This document shows, piece by piece, positions 10,659-18,979 of a stretch of DNA of 64,000 nt. How positions within the stretch are numbered: the first letter of the stretch is position 1; each line of letters begins with the position of its first letter. The position numbers and the translations under genes are program-made. Origin of the DNA: Coraliomargarita sinensis (lineage in GTDB: Bacteria; Verrucomicrobiota; Verrucomicrobiia; Opitutales; Coraliomargaritaceae); NCBI RefSeq assembly GCF_003185655.1, contig NZ_QHJQ01000005.1, forward strand, positions 62,001 through 126,000. The letters are read 5' to 3'. The notes beneath the pieces are model-generated. The model made no database searches, was not told where the DNA came from, and worked only from the letters and a program-made list of their open reading frames with translations.

Positions 10659-10667
10659 CTCAAATAT
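10639..10667 (+). promoter_or_regulatory. Candidate promoter for mce-mmdADCB
   Basis: TTGACG (10639-10644), a 17-base spacer and AAATAT (10662-10667), 21 bases before the mce ATG. The -35 matches 5 of 6; the -10 is poor, so the promoter may need an activator. Confidence 0.45.
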
Positions 10668-10688
10668 GGCGACTAACCTGAGAAAATT

Positions 10689-11093
10689 ATGATAACAAAA
10701 ATTGATCATCTCGGCATCGCCGTAAAAAATCTGGATGAAAGCATTGCCTATTATGAGAGCGCTTTGGGCCTCCACTGTCACGGTCGTGAAGAGGTCGCTT
10801 CCCAAAAAGTAAAGACTGCTTTTTTTGAAGCAGGTGAGGTCCATCTTGAACTTCTTGAGCCGACTTCGGACGAAAGTCCGATCGCCAAGTTTTTGGAAAA
10901 AAACGGCGAAGGCATTCACCACATCGCATTTGCGGTGGAAGATATTGAAGACCAATTAAAGAAAGCATCTGAAGCGGGAGTACGCCTGATACATGAGGTG
11001 CCCTTCGAAGGTGCTGCTGATAAGCTGGTCGCATTTTTACATCCCAAATCCACTCACGGGGTGCTGACTGAATTTTGCATGCCTAAACAATAA
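10689..11093 (+). CDS. mce: Methylmalonyl-CoA epimerase
   Basis: 134 residues, a VOC/glyoxalase-fold protein of the usual epimerase length. Metal-binding positions are visible in KIDHLGIAVKNL (H7), GIHHIAFAVEDI (H77/H78) and VLTEFC (E128), at the spacing expected of the two beta-alpha-beta-beta-beta modules. It interconverts (R)- and (S)-methylmalonyl-CoA, linking the mutase to the decarboxylase. First gene of the rightward arm, 32 bases before mmdA, which has a strong AGGAGA ribosome binding site. Confidence 0.96.
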   Translation: MITKIDHLGIAVKNLDESIAYYESALGLHCHGREEVASQKVKTAFFEAGEVHLELLEPTSDESPIAKFLEKNGEGIHHIAFAVEDIEDQLKKASEAGVRLIHEVPFEGAADKLVAFLHPKSTHGVLTEFCMPKQ

Positions 11094-11125
11094 AGGCTCT
11101 GCTATAACTGCAACAGGAGAATACC

Positions 11126-12676
11126 ATGGCAATAAACCCTAAATTACTCGAAGAGTTGAAAGAGCGGCGTGCAAAGGCACGAAAAGCCGGTGGCGAAGGC
11201 AAGCTCGCAAAACGTCACGAAAAAGGAATGATGAGCGCGCGTGAACGCCTGGAGACCTTTTTCGACGAAGGCACCTTTCAGGAATTCGGCATGCATGCCG
11301 AGCACAGTTGCCATCGTTTCGGCATGGAGAAGAAAGAACTTCCCTATGACGGTGTTGTGTGTGGTACCGGTCTTGTCGACAGTCGTCCGGTGGCGGCCTA
11401 TTCGCAGGACTTCACTGTGAGTGGTGGGTCTTTGGGGCGCATTCATGCCAAAAAAATTTGCGACCTGATGGACTTTGCCCATGAGGCGGGAATGCCGGTC
11501 GTAGGTGTCAATGATTCCGGAGGGGCGAGGATTCAGGAGGGCGTCGATTCACTGAGCGGTTACGGGCAGGTTTTCTTCAAGAATGTTCTGCTTTCCGGGG
11601 TGGTGCCCCAGGTTGCCATTATTGCCGGGCCATGTGCCGGTGGGGCCGCTTATTCGCCTGCGCTGACGGATTTCCTTATCATGACCAAGGACAATGCAAA
11701 TATGTTTATTTGCGGGCCGGACGTGATTAAGGCGGCAACGGGAGAAAGCGCCGAGTTGGAGCAGTTTGCCTCGGCGGCCGCCCATGCCAGCATCTCCGGT
11801 AATATCCATCTTGTGGCTGACGATGACAAGCATGCCATGGAACTGACGGCCAAGCTGTTATCATTCCTGCCCAGTAACAATATTTCGGATCCACCCCACG
11901 AGTTTCAGAACCTGGACCTTTCCGATGACCCCGAGTTGAATGAGATTGTGCCGGCTAGCAGTAAGGAGGCGCTCGATACAATGGCGGTGATTGACCGTCT
12001 GGTCGACGATGGTGATTTCTTCGAGATTATGCCGGACTTCGCACGGAACATCATCGTCGGTTTCGCACGGATCGAGGGTATCGTCGTTGGCATCGTGGCC
12101 AACAATTCAATGGTCAAGGCGGGCACCCTTGATATCGACAGTTCAGATAAAGCGGCCCGCTTCATTAGGACCTGTAATGTCTATAATATTCCCATTGTTT
12201 CTCTGGTCGACATTCCGGGTTTCATGCCGGGGCTGGCGCAGGAGCAGGGCGGTATCATTCGCCACGGAGCCAAGATGCTCTTCGCTTATGCGGCGGCAAC
12301 CGTTCCTAAGATTACTCTGATTATGCGGAAGGCCTACGGTGGCGCTTATCTGGCGATGTGTTCCTCCGACTTGGGAGCGGACATGGTCTTTGCCTGGCCG
12401 ACAGCTGAGATTGCGGTGATGGGAGCGGAAGGGGCCGCTAAGATTCTCTACCGAAAAGAGATTCAGGAAGCGGAGGATCCGAAGGCGAAAACGGCGGAGC
12501 TCTGTGAGGCTTACCGGGAAGAATTCTCCTCGCCTTACCAGGCGGCGGCCAATGCCATGATTACCGATGTGATCGAACCGGCCCAATCCCGGGCAGCAGT
12601 GGCACTGGCACTGAGAAACACACTGAGTAAGCGTGACACACGGCCGCCGAAGAAACACGGTAATATTCCGCTATGA
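11126..12676 (+). CDS. mmdA: Methylmalonyl-CoA decarboxylase alpha subunit (carboxyltransferase)
   Basis: 516 residues of a biotin-dependent carboxyltransferase. The N-terminal crotonase-like half carries NDSGGARIQEGVDSLSGYG (about residue 129 onward) and the C-terminal half carries MRKAYGGAYLAMCSSDLGAD (about 397 onward), the two oxyanion-hole regions. Alone it could belong to propionyl-CoA carboxylase. However, the next genes encode OadG-, biotin-carrier- and OadB-like subunits, and no biotin carboxylase gene is present. This marks the Na+-translocating methylmalonyl-CoA decarboxylase. It moves the carboxyl group of (S)-methylmalonyl-CoA to biotin, releasing propionyl-CoA. Confidence 0.95.
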   Translation: MAINPKLLEELKERRAKARKAGGEGKLAKRHEKGMMSARERLETFFDEGTFQEFGMHAEHSCHRFGMEKKELPYDGVVCGTGLVDSRPVAAYSQDFTVSGGSLGRIHAKKICDLMDFAHEAGMPVVGVNDSGGARIQEGVDSLSGYGQVFFKNVLLSGVVPQVAIIAGPCAGGAAYSPALTDFLIMTKDNANMFICGPDVIKAATGESAELEQFASAAAHASISGNIHLVADDDKHAMELTAKLLSFLPSNNISDPPHEFQNLDLSDDPELNEIVPASSKEALDTMAVIDRLVDDGDFFEIMPDFARNIIVGFARIEGIVVGIVANNSMVKAGTLDIDSSDKAARFIRTCNVYNIPIVSLVDIPGFMPGLAQEQGGIIRHGAKMLFAYAAATVPKITLIMRKAYGGAYLAMCSSDLGADMVFAWPTAEIAVMGAEGAAKILYRKEIQEAEDPKAKTAELCEAYREEFSSPYQAAANAMITDVIEPAQSRAAVALALRNTLSKRDTRPPKKHGNIPL

Positions 12677-12710
12677 TCAATTACCCTGACGAACCCGAAA
12701 CGATTAAACT

Positions 12711-13157
12711 ATGATTCATTCAATATCAGTCTTGGCACAGCTTGCCGGTGATGCATCCGCCGGGCCAAAGCCGGGCGGCGTGGTGATTGTCGGTTTTCTT
12801 TTTGTTGTCATCGTGCTGGCGCTACTCGCATCCGTAACCTCGGCCATCGGGGCTTGGTTTACCAAACAGGCAGCGAAAAATGCAGCGCAGGCCGCTGCTG
12901 CGGCCAAGTCGACTGCGGAGGCGTTTTCCCAGTCAGCTTCCGCGGGCTCCGCGTCTTCGGCTGCTACTGAAGACAGTGCCACCGGCGATAAGACTGACAC
13001 GGAGACAGACGACTCCGCCCTGATGGCTGTGATTGCTGCTGCAGTACACACCGTCATAGGCGATCGTCCCCACCGTGTCGTATCGATACGTTCGTCAGGA
13101 CCGGGTTGGGCTCAGGAAGGACGTCGGCAAATCTTCTCTTCGCACCGTGTGCGTTAA
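12711..13157 (+). CDS. mmdD: OadG-type gamma/delta subunit of the Na+-pumping decarboxylase
   Basis: 148 residues. One membrane helix (about 23-45, GGVVIVGFLFVVIVLALLAS) is followed by an Ala/Ser/Thr/Asp-rich linker. The conserved C-terminal helix LMAVIAAAVHTVIGDRPHRV ends in SGPGWAQEGRRQIFSSHRVR, typical of OadG-like assembly subunits. It anchors the carboxyltransferase to the membrane beta subunit. Position between mmdA and mmdC matches known mmd operons. Confidence 0.9.
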   Translation: MIHSISVLAQLAGDASAGPKPGGVVIVGFLFVVIVLALLASVTSAIGAWFTKQAAKNAAQAAAAAKSTAEAFSQSASAGSASSAATEDSATGDKTDTETDDSALMAVIAAAVHTVIGDRPHRVVSIRSSGPGWAQEGRRQIFSSHRVR

Positions 13158-13184
13158 TTCAACCAATTTTAAAATCATATCATC

Positions 13185-13583
13185 ATGAAAAACCTACGAA
13201 TCACAGTTGAGGGTAAAGTTTATGAGGTCCAAGTCGAGCTGCTCGACGAAGACCACAGCGCAGCACCGGCACCACGCCGTGCGAGTTCTGCAGGCAGCAC
13301 GCGAATGGCGGCTCCGGCACCAACGAAAGCACCGGCACCTGCAGCGAAGGCACCGCCAGCTTCTGCGGGAGAGGGCGTGATCGCCAGCCCGCTGGCTGCA
13401 GTGGTTGTTTCCACTGACGTGGCAGTCGGAGACACGGTTGAGGAAGGCCAAAAAGTGGTGACCCTCGAGGCCATGAAGATGAACACAATCGTCTCGGCCA
13501 CAGCTTCCGGCACGGTTAAAGCCATCCTCGTCAGCGCCGGAGACGGGGTTGAAGAAGGTCAGGCACTCGTAGAAATCGCTTAA
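13185..13583 (+). CDS. mmdC: Biotin carboxyl carrier subunit
   Basis: 132 residues. There is a short N-terminal strand module (MKNLRITVEGKVYEVQVELL), a flexible Ala/Pro-rich linker at about 27-62, and a biotinyl domain with the canonical EAMKMN (95-100; K98 is the biotinylation site) and matching flanking glycines. It carries carboxybiotin between mmdA and the membrane subunit mmdB. It lies 27 bases after mmdD and 20 before mmdB. Confidence 0.96.
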   Translation: MKNLRITVEGKVYEVQVELLDEDHSAAPAPRRASSAGSTRMAAPAPTKAPAPAAKAPPASAGEGVIASPLAAVVVSTDVAVGDTVEEGQKVVTLEAMKMNTIVSATASGTVKAILVSAGDGVEEGQALVEIA

Positions 13584-13603
13584 TCCATTAGGAAGCCCCA
13601 GGT

Positions 13604-14776
13604 ATGTTTGATCTGCTTCACCATTTATACGAAAACACAGGTATTAGTCACATTGACTGGCGTATGCTGGTCATGTGGCTGGTGGTTGCGGGGCTGCTTT
13701 ATTTGGCAGTGTATCGAAAGTTCGAGCCTCTGCTGCTGATCCCCATCGCCTTTGGCGCACTCCTGGCCAATTTGCCGACTGAGGGTATTGTTGAGGGCAT
13801 GGAGTTCGCCGGCCAGCACCACCCCATGAAAGAGGACGGTACGGGCGGACTTTTCTACTACATCTTTCAAGGGATTCACCTCGAACTCTTCCCGCCGATT
13901 ATCTTTTTAGGCGTGGGTGCGTTGACCGACTTCGGACCACTGATAGCCAACCCGAAGACATTTCTGTTGGGAGCTGCAGCCCAGTTTGGCGTCTTTGGGG
14001 TGTTTATCGCGGCGGCGTTCATGAAGTACATCGGCATCGAATACAGCCTGCAGGAATGCGGCGCGATCAGTATTATCGGCGGTGCGGACGGTCCGACCTC
14101 GATCTTTCTGGCCAACAAGCTGGCCCCGCACCTGATCGGAGCGATCGCGGTCTCGGCTTACAGCTACATGGCACTAGTACCTGTGATTCAGCCACCCATC
14201 ATGCGGGCGCTGACCAGTGTTAAAGAACGGGGAATTCGTATGCGCAGCCTCCGCAGAGTCAGCAAGTTGGAGAAACTGGTTTTTGCAGTCCTTATCATGA
14301 TGCTCTGCATCATTCTGGTGCCAGCAGCATCTCCGCTCCTGTTTATGCTTTTCCTCGGCAATTTTATGCGCGAGTGCGGCGTGGTGGACCGTCTGAGTAA
14401 ATCGGCGCAGAACGAAATTATCAACATCGTGACGATCTTTCTCGGTGCCAGTGTCGGCATCACCATGGACGGCACGTATTTCCTCACCCCGCAAACCCTC
14501 GGTATTCTGGCGCTTGGTGTGTTGGCCTTCGCCCTGGCGACTGCCTCAGGCATCTGGATGGCCAAGTTGCTGAACCTTGTTTCGAAAAATAAAATCAATC
14601 CCCTGATCGGCTCTGCCGGAGTCAGCGCGGTGCCGATGGCGGCCCGTGTTAGCCAGGTGGAAGGTCAGAAAGCCGATCCGGGTAACTTCCTCCTGATGCA
14701 CGCAATGGGCCCCAATGTTGCCGGCGTGATCGGCACGGCACTGGTCGCCGGTTTCTTTATGACCGTATTTGGCTAG
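13604..14776 (+). CDS. mmdB: Na+-translocating decarboxylase beta subunit
   Basis: 390 residues, strongly hydrophobic with about nine membrane segments. The conserved re-entrant region reads [14 protein letters not shown], with D162 equivalent to the Na+-binding aspartate of OadB. The C-terminal signature [15 protein letters not shown] holds the conserved serine/arginine of the ion channel. It decarboxylates carboxybiotin and exports Na+ in exchange. Its presence is the main evidence that the complex conserves energy rather than acting as a simple ATP-dependent carboxylase. Confidence 0.96.
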   Translation: MFDLLHHLYENTGISHIDWRMLVMWLVVAGLLYLAVYRKFEPLLLIPIAFGALLANLPTEGIVEGMEFAGQHHPMKEDGTGGLFYYIFQGIHLELFPPIIFLGVGALTDFGPLIANPKTFLLGAAAQFGVFGVFIAAAFMKYIGIEYSLQECGAISIIGGADGPTSIFLANKLAPHLIGAIAVSAYSYMALVPVIQPPIMRALTSVKERGIRMRSLRRVSKLEKLVFAVLIMMLCIILVPAASPLLFMLFLGNFMRECGVVDRLSKSAQNEIINIVTIFLGASVGITMDGTYFLTPQTLGILALGVLAFALATASGIWMAKLLNLVSKNKINPLIGSAGVSAVPMAARVSQVEGQKADPGNFLLMHAMGPNVAGVIGTALVAGFFMTVFG

Positions 14777-14807
14777 TATCCGATCCTTCAATACAGATTA
14801 GAAAGTA

Positions 14808-16316
14808 ATGCAAATGGTTAGTGAACAGATTCCAGTCATTACCGCAGATGATGCGGCCGAAATGGTTAAAGATGGCGATATCATCGGCTTCAGCGGCTTT
14901 ACGCCGGCTGGTGCCGCCAAAGAGATTCCCAAGGCAATCGCGCGCAAAGCCACCGGCGAGCACGAAGCAGGCCGTTCTTTCAAGATCGGGGTGGTGACCG
15001 GTGCGTCCACCGGTGACAGCCTCGACGGGGAGCTGGCACGTGCGAATGCCGTTCTTTTCCGGACGCCTTATCAAAGTGACAAGTTTCTTCGTGCCCAGAT
15101 CAACAAGGGTGAGACGCACTTCTTCGATATGCATCTATCCATGCTGCCGCAGGCCGCGCGCTACGGTTTTCTCGGGAAGGTGAAATACGCGGTCATCGAG
15201 GCAGCTTCGGTCACCGAAGCGGGAGAAATCGTGCTCACCACCAGTGTGGGCGCCACCAATACTTTCTGTAATATCGCAGACAAGATCCTCATTGAATTGA
15301 ACGACCAGCACCCGGCCGAACTCAAAGGGCTTCATGATATCTACGAGCCGCTCGATCCGCCGCATCGTCGTGAGATCCCGATTTATTCAGCCAGCGAGCG
15401 GATTGGCTCTCCGGTGCTCAAGGTCGATCCGTCCAAAATCGCAGGCATTGTCGAAACCAGTGCACCCGACGAGGTGGGCGGGTTCAAGGAGAGCGATCCG
15501 GTGACCCAGAAAATCGGCGAAAACGTGGCGGATTTTCTCGCGCAGGAGCTGAAGGCCGGTCGTATTCCGAAGGATTTTCTGCCGATTCAGTCCGGGGTCG
15601 GAAATATTGCCAATGCCGTGCTGGGTGCGCTGGGAGCCAATCCTGCGATTCCGGCTTTCGAGATGTATTCCGAGGTCATCCAGGACAGCGTTATCGGCTT
15701 GATGCGTGAGGGCGACATCAAGTTTGCCAGTGCCACCTCTCTGACATTATCGCCTCCTGTATTGAAGGAAGTGTATCAGGATCTGGATTTTTACAAGGAG
15801 CGGATCTTACTCCGGCCGCAGGAAATATCGAATCACCCGGAAGTGGTGCGTCGCCTGGGAATTATTTCGATCAATACTGCGATTGAGGCGGATATCTGGG
15901 GCAACGTCAATTCCACCCACGTCATGGGCAATAACCTGATGAACGGTATCGGCGGTTCCGGCGACTTTACACGGAACGCATATATCTCGATCTTTACCTG
16001 CCCGTCGACAGCCAAAGGCGGTGCGATTAGTACAATCGTGCCGATGGTGGCCCACCTCGATCACAGTGAACACAGTGTGCAGGTTATCGTGACGGAGCAG
16101 GGCATCGCCGACCTTCGCGGCAAGGACCCGATTGAACGGGCCCGCGAGATCGTGGATAAGTGTGCACATCCGGAATACCGCGATCAACTTCACGCTTACT
16201 TTGACGACGTGAAGGATGGTCACACGCCACAGACCCTCCAGACAGTCTTTGCCATGCACCAGGCTTTCATGGAAAAGAAGGATATGCGCGGCGTCGATAT
16301 GACGGGTTCAAAATAA
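14808..16316 (+). CDS. Succinate/propionyl-CoA CoA-transferase
   Basis: 502 residues of the acetyl-CoA hydrolase/transferase family. Visible signatures are GFSGFTPAGAAKEIP near the N-terminus, the oxyanion-loop GVGNIANAV (263-271), the likely catalytic glutamate in FEMYSEVIQD (E289) and GGSGDFTRNAYISIF. In this context it most likely transfers CoA from propionyl-CoA to succinate, closing the cycle; acetyl-CoA:succinate transfer cannot be excluded. It lies 31 bases after mmdB and is probably in the same operon. Confidence 0.92.
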   Translation: MQMVSEQIPVITADDAAEMVKDGDIIGFSGFTPAGAAKEIPKAIARKATGEHEAGRSFKIGVVTGASTGDSLDGELARANAVLFRTPYQSDKFLRAQINKGETHFFDMHLSMLPQAARYGFLGKVKYAVIEAASVTEAGEIVLTTSVGATNTFCNIADKILIELNDQHPAELKGLHDIYEPLDPPHRREIPIYSASERIGSPVLKVDPSKIAGIVETSAPDEVGGFKESDPVTQKIGENVADFLAQELKAGRIPKDFLPIQSGVGNIANAVLGALGANPAIPAFEMYSEVIQDSVIGLMREGDIKFASATSLTLSPPVLKEVYQDLDFYKERILLRPQEISNHPEVVRRLGIISINTAIEADIWGNVNSTHVMGNNLMNGIGGSGDFTRNAYISIFTCPSTAKGGAISTIVPMVAHLDHSEHSVQVIVTEQGIADLRGKDPIERAREIVDKCAHPEYRDQLHAYFDDVKDGHTPQTLQTVFAMHQAFMEKKDMRGVDMTGSK

Positions 16317-16464
16317 CCTCAGCTGACGGTTCCCTTTATTCGGCATCGCAATCTCATCCGCGCTCCCGGTATCATGTCTCATAGAGCTTGCGCACCGCGG
16401 TACCGAGAAATTGTATTGGAGCGCGTGGTAGTCATTACGATGAGGATTAGGAATAAGAACCTGC

Positions 16465-17436
16465 ATGCATAAGCTTCCGAATATACCTGCTCTCGTCGAA
16501 GGCATCCTTGAGGGAGACAGAGCCAGGCTGGCCCGTGGCATTACGCTGGTTGAGAGTCGGGCCGTGAAGCACCGCCCGTTGGCCCGGGAATTAATGCAGG
16601 CGATTCTACCGCACAGCGGTGGGGCGATCCGTGTCGGATTAACCGGCACACCCGGGGCGGGAAAAAGCACCTTCATCGAGGCCCTAGGCCTCTACCTTTG
16701 CGGACTGGGTAAAAAAGTGGCGGTTCTGGCCGTGGACCCGAGTAGTTCTGTCACGGGCGGGAGTATTCTGGGGGACAAGACACGAATGGAGGAGCTCTGT
16801 CGCGAGCCGAATGCCTTCATCCGGCCTTCACCTTCAGGTCGTTCGCTCGGCGGGGTCGCAGCCCGCACCCGCGAGGCGCTCTTACTCTGTGAGGCAGCGG
16901 GTTATGATGTTATCTTAGTGGAGACCGTCGGTGTGGGGCAGAGTGAGACAGCTGTGCGCACGATGACGGATTTTTTTCTCCTCCTACAGATTGCCGGGGG
17001 TGGGGATGAACTGCAGGGCATCAAGAAGGGCGTTATCGAACTGGCCGATGCCATTGTGGTGAACAAGGCTGATGGTGACAACAAGGTCCGGGCGAATCAG
17101 GCCCGTGTCGAGTTCGCGCGAATTATGCAGGTGCTGCATCCATTTACGCCGGGTTGGAAGCCGCAGGCGCTGGCCTGTTCAGCGCTGGAAAAACAAGGCA
17201 TGGAAGCGATCTGGGAAATGATCCTCCGTTTCAGCGAGGAATTGAAGGAATCCGGAGTTTTCGAGCAACGCCGCCGTGAGCAAAATATCGATTGGTTCCG
17301 TTCCCTCCTGCAGCAATCGGTATTTGAGCGCTTCGCAGATGAACACAAAGAACGGATCAGCAGTATTGAATCGGCCGTCGCACAGGGTGAGTTGCCTGTT
17401 TCCAATGCCCTCGATCAGTTATTGAATGAAGCTTGA
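16465..17436 (+). CDS. meaB: Methylmalonyl-CoA mutase-associated G-protein chaperone MeaB
   Basis: 323 residues, a G3E-family GTPase. The Walker A GTPGAGKST is at 61-69, followed by VDPSSSVTGGSILGDKTRM, ETVGVGQSE (Walker B region), and NKAD at 200-203 for guanine specificity. It gates delivery of adenosylcobalamin to the mutase and protects the mutase from inactivation. It ends the rightward arm, about 150 bases after the CoA-transferase, so mutase chaperone and mutase are on opposite arms of the divergent cluster. Confidence 0.95.
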   Translation: MHKLPNIPALVEGILEGDRARLARGITLVESRAVKHRPLARELMQAILPHSGGAIRVGLTGTPGAGKSTFIEALGLYLCGLGKKVAVLAVDPSSSVTGGSILGDKTRMEELCREPNAFIRPSPSGRSLGGVAARTREALLLCEAAGYDVILVETVGVGQSETAVRTMTDFFLLLQIAGGGDELQGIKKGVIELADAIVVNKADGDNKVRANQARVEFARIMQVLHPFTPGWKPQALACSALEKQGMEAIWEMILRFSEELKESGVFEQRRREQNIDWFRSLLQQSVFERFADEHKERISSIESAVAQGELPVSNALDQLLNEA

Positions 17437-17471
17437 GGCGGCACGGGCCAAATGATGCGGACGGGGATGTG

Positions 17472-17484
17472 GTATCATTGATAC
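17472..17484. promoter_or_regulatory. GTATCA-T-TGATAC dyad just before the DUF2237 gene
   Basis: Six-base arms at 17472-17477 and 17479-17484 around a single T, ending one base before the first possible ATG (17486). If translation starts at the internal ATG 17531 the dyad lies in the leader, where it could be an operator. Confidence 0.3.
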
Positions 17485-17485
17485 G

Positions 17486-17887
17486 ATGCTTGATTTGACA
17501 GGGCCGGTTTTCGGATGCTTCTTGCCAATTATGGCACGCAATGTTCTCGGCACCGATTTAATCACCTGCAGCACCGATCCCATGACCGGCTTTTTTCGCA
17601 CCGGTCATTGCGATACCTGCGGAGAAGACGCTGGGCAGCATACCGTTTGTGCTCAAATGACCGAAGCATTTCTCGAGTTCAGCCGTTCCCGTGGCAATGA
17701 TCTGACTACGCCATTGCCTGAATACGGCTTCCCCGGGCTGGAAGCGGGTGATTTTTGGTGCCTCTGCCGCAGTCGCTGGGAAGAGGCGCATGCGGAAGGC
17801 GTGGCCCCGCGCATCCGCCTTGAGGCGACGCACGCTTCAGTTCTGGAGTATCTCGATCTCGACCTGCTCAAGAGTTACGCGATCTAG
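17486..17887 (+). CDS. DUF2237 family protein
   Basis: 133 residues. The family core ARNVLGTDLITCSTDPMTGFF is followed by HCDTCGEDAGQHTVCAQMT and the aromatic GDFWCLCRSRWEEA. Small DUF2237 proteins are cytoplasmic and of unknown function, with several conserved cysteines that could bind a metal. The homologous part begins at the second methionine (17531), so that start is as likely as 17486; neither has a clear ribosome binding site. It stands 50 bases after meaB. Confidence 0.85.
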   Translation: MLDLTGPVFGCFLPIMARNVLGTDLITCSTDPMTGFFRTGHCDTCGEDAGQHTVCAQMTEAFLEFSRSRGNDLTTPLPEYGFPGLEAGDFWCLCRSRWEEAHAEGVAPRIRLEATHASVLEYLDLDLLKSYAI

Positions 17888-17991
17888 GAAGTGAACCACC
17901 ATGATTAAAGCTTATCGCAATAGTTGTACTTTTGACCGGATTTTTATCAGCAAAACTTGAAGCAAGGGCGACTCTGGGTTTCTTCTATCAC

Positions 17992-18459
17992 ATGGCTAAA
18001 GCATCACACCTTCTGACAAAGTCTCTCCGCCAGCTTGCGGAAAACCTGGAAAACGGTGCTGATTACAACTGGGGGAATGCGACCAAGTGTAATTGTGCCC
18101 ACCTGGTGCAATGTTTGGCACCGGAACTTGCCAAGCCTGCATTGCGCGAGATCCGCCCACAACTGGATGAATGGTCAGAATTTGCGAATGACTACTGTCC
18201 ACATAGTGGGGCTTCCACAGACCAGTTGCTTGGTCTTCTTTACGAGCACGGCCTGACCCACGAGGAGATACATCAGGTCGAATACCTCTCGAATCGCAAG
18301 GTCCTCGAGGCGCTACCCGGTGGGTTTCGTTATCTCGAGCATGGCAATCGACATCACGTGGCTCTCTACATGCGCACATGGGCTTCACTGCTAGAGCTCG
18401 AGCTGAAAGATGATGTCGTAAAAAAACCTTACTCAGAAGTTCAACCCGTTTTAGCATAA
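17992..18459 (+). CDS. Conserved cysteine-containing protein of unknown function
   Basis: 155 residues from the ATG at 17992; a TTG at 17932 would add 20 unconvincing residues. The N-terminal third has WGNATKCNCAHLVQC and later NDYCPHSGAS, so clustered Cys/His residues could hold a metal. The C-terminal part reads NRHHVALYMRTWASLLE. I recognise a family of similar small proteins in Bacteroidetes-type bacteria without known function. It ends 11 bases before rlmH and is probably co-transcribed with it. Confidence 0.75.
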   Translation: MAKASHLLTKSLRQLAENLENGADYNWGNATKCNCAHLVQCLAPELAKPALREIRPQLDEWSEFANDYCPHSGASTDQLLGLLYEHGLTHEEIHQVEYLSNRKVLEALPGGFRYLEHGNRHHVALYMRTWASLLELELKDDVVKKPYSEVQPVLA

Positions 18460-18470
18460 CCCCGGTTTCT

Positions 18471-18914
18471 TTGTACGCCTACACAATCATTGCCGTTGGC
18501 AAAATGAAAAACCGCCATCTGGCGGCAATCTGTGATGATTTTACCAAGCGATTACAACGTCAGGGGAAATTTGAACTGATTGAGCTCAAGGACGGTGATG
18601 TCGATAGTGAAGGTCAGCGAATTCTGGACGCACTGAATAAGCGAAAGGGGGCGCGTACTTATGCTATGGCAGAAGAGGGGGCAACACTCAGTTCTATGGA
18701 GCTGGCCGGCGATTTGGGTAAGCTCCACGGTCAACCTGCTGTTTTTATTATCGGAGGGGCGTATGGGCTGAGTGATGCGGTAAAACAAAGTGCGGACACG
18801 ATGCTCGCACTTTCGCCCATGACCTTTACCCACGAGATTGCCCGCATGCTGCTTTGCGAACAGCTGTATCGTGCGGTTGCTATACAAGCGGGGTCGAAAT
18901 ATCACCACGAATAA
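18471..18914 (+). CDS. rlmH: 23S rRNA (pseudouridine1915-N3)-methyltransferase RlmH
   Basis: 147 residues, close to the usual 155. The SPOUT-fold signatures are FIIGGAYGLSDAV (SAM-binding knot) and LSPMTFTHEIARMLLCEQLYRA, with the canonical C-terminus GSKYHHE. It methylates pseudouridine 1915 in helix 69 of 23S rRNA. It starts with TTG at 18471, and the family N-terminus YAYTIIAVGKMK supports this. It is followed by a strong hairpin terminator. Confidence 0.95.
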   Translation: MYAYTIIAVGKMKNRHLAAICDDFTKRLQRQGKFELIELKDGDVDSEGQRILDALNKRKGARTYAMAEEGATLSSMELAGDLGKLHGQPAVFIIGGAYGLSDAVKQSADTMLALSPMTFTHEIARMLLCEQLYRAVAIQAGSKYHHE

Positions 18915-18915
18915 T

Positions 18916-18950
18916 TTTTGCCCTGTTGAGCCCTTGGAACAGGGCAGAAA
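18916..18950. terminator. Bidirectional-looking terminator after rlmH
   Basis: GCCCTGTT (18920-18927) pairs with AACAGGGC (18938-18945) around a 10-base loop, with a T-run on the 5' side and an A-rich run on the 3' side. It lies between the rlmH stop and the first sulfatase. The T-run is positioned for termination on the minus strand; on the plus strand the hairpin alone may suffice. Confidence 0.6.
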
Positions 18951-18979
18951 ATTGAAACAAACGGTTGAAATGATTTGTC

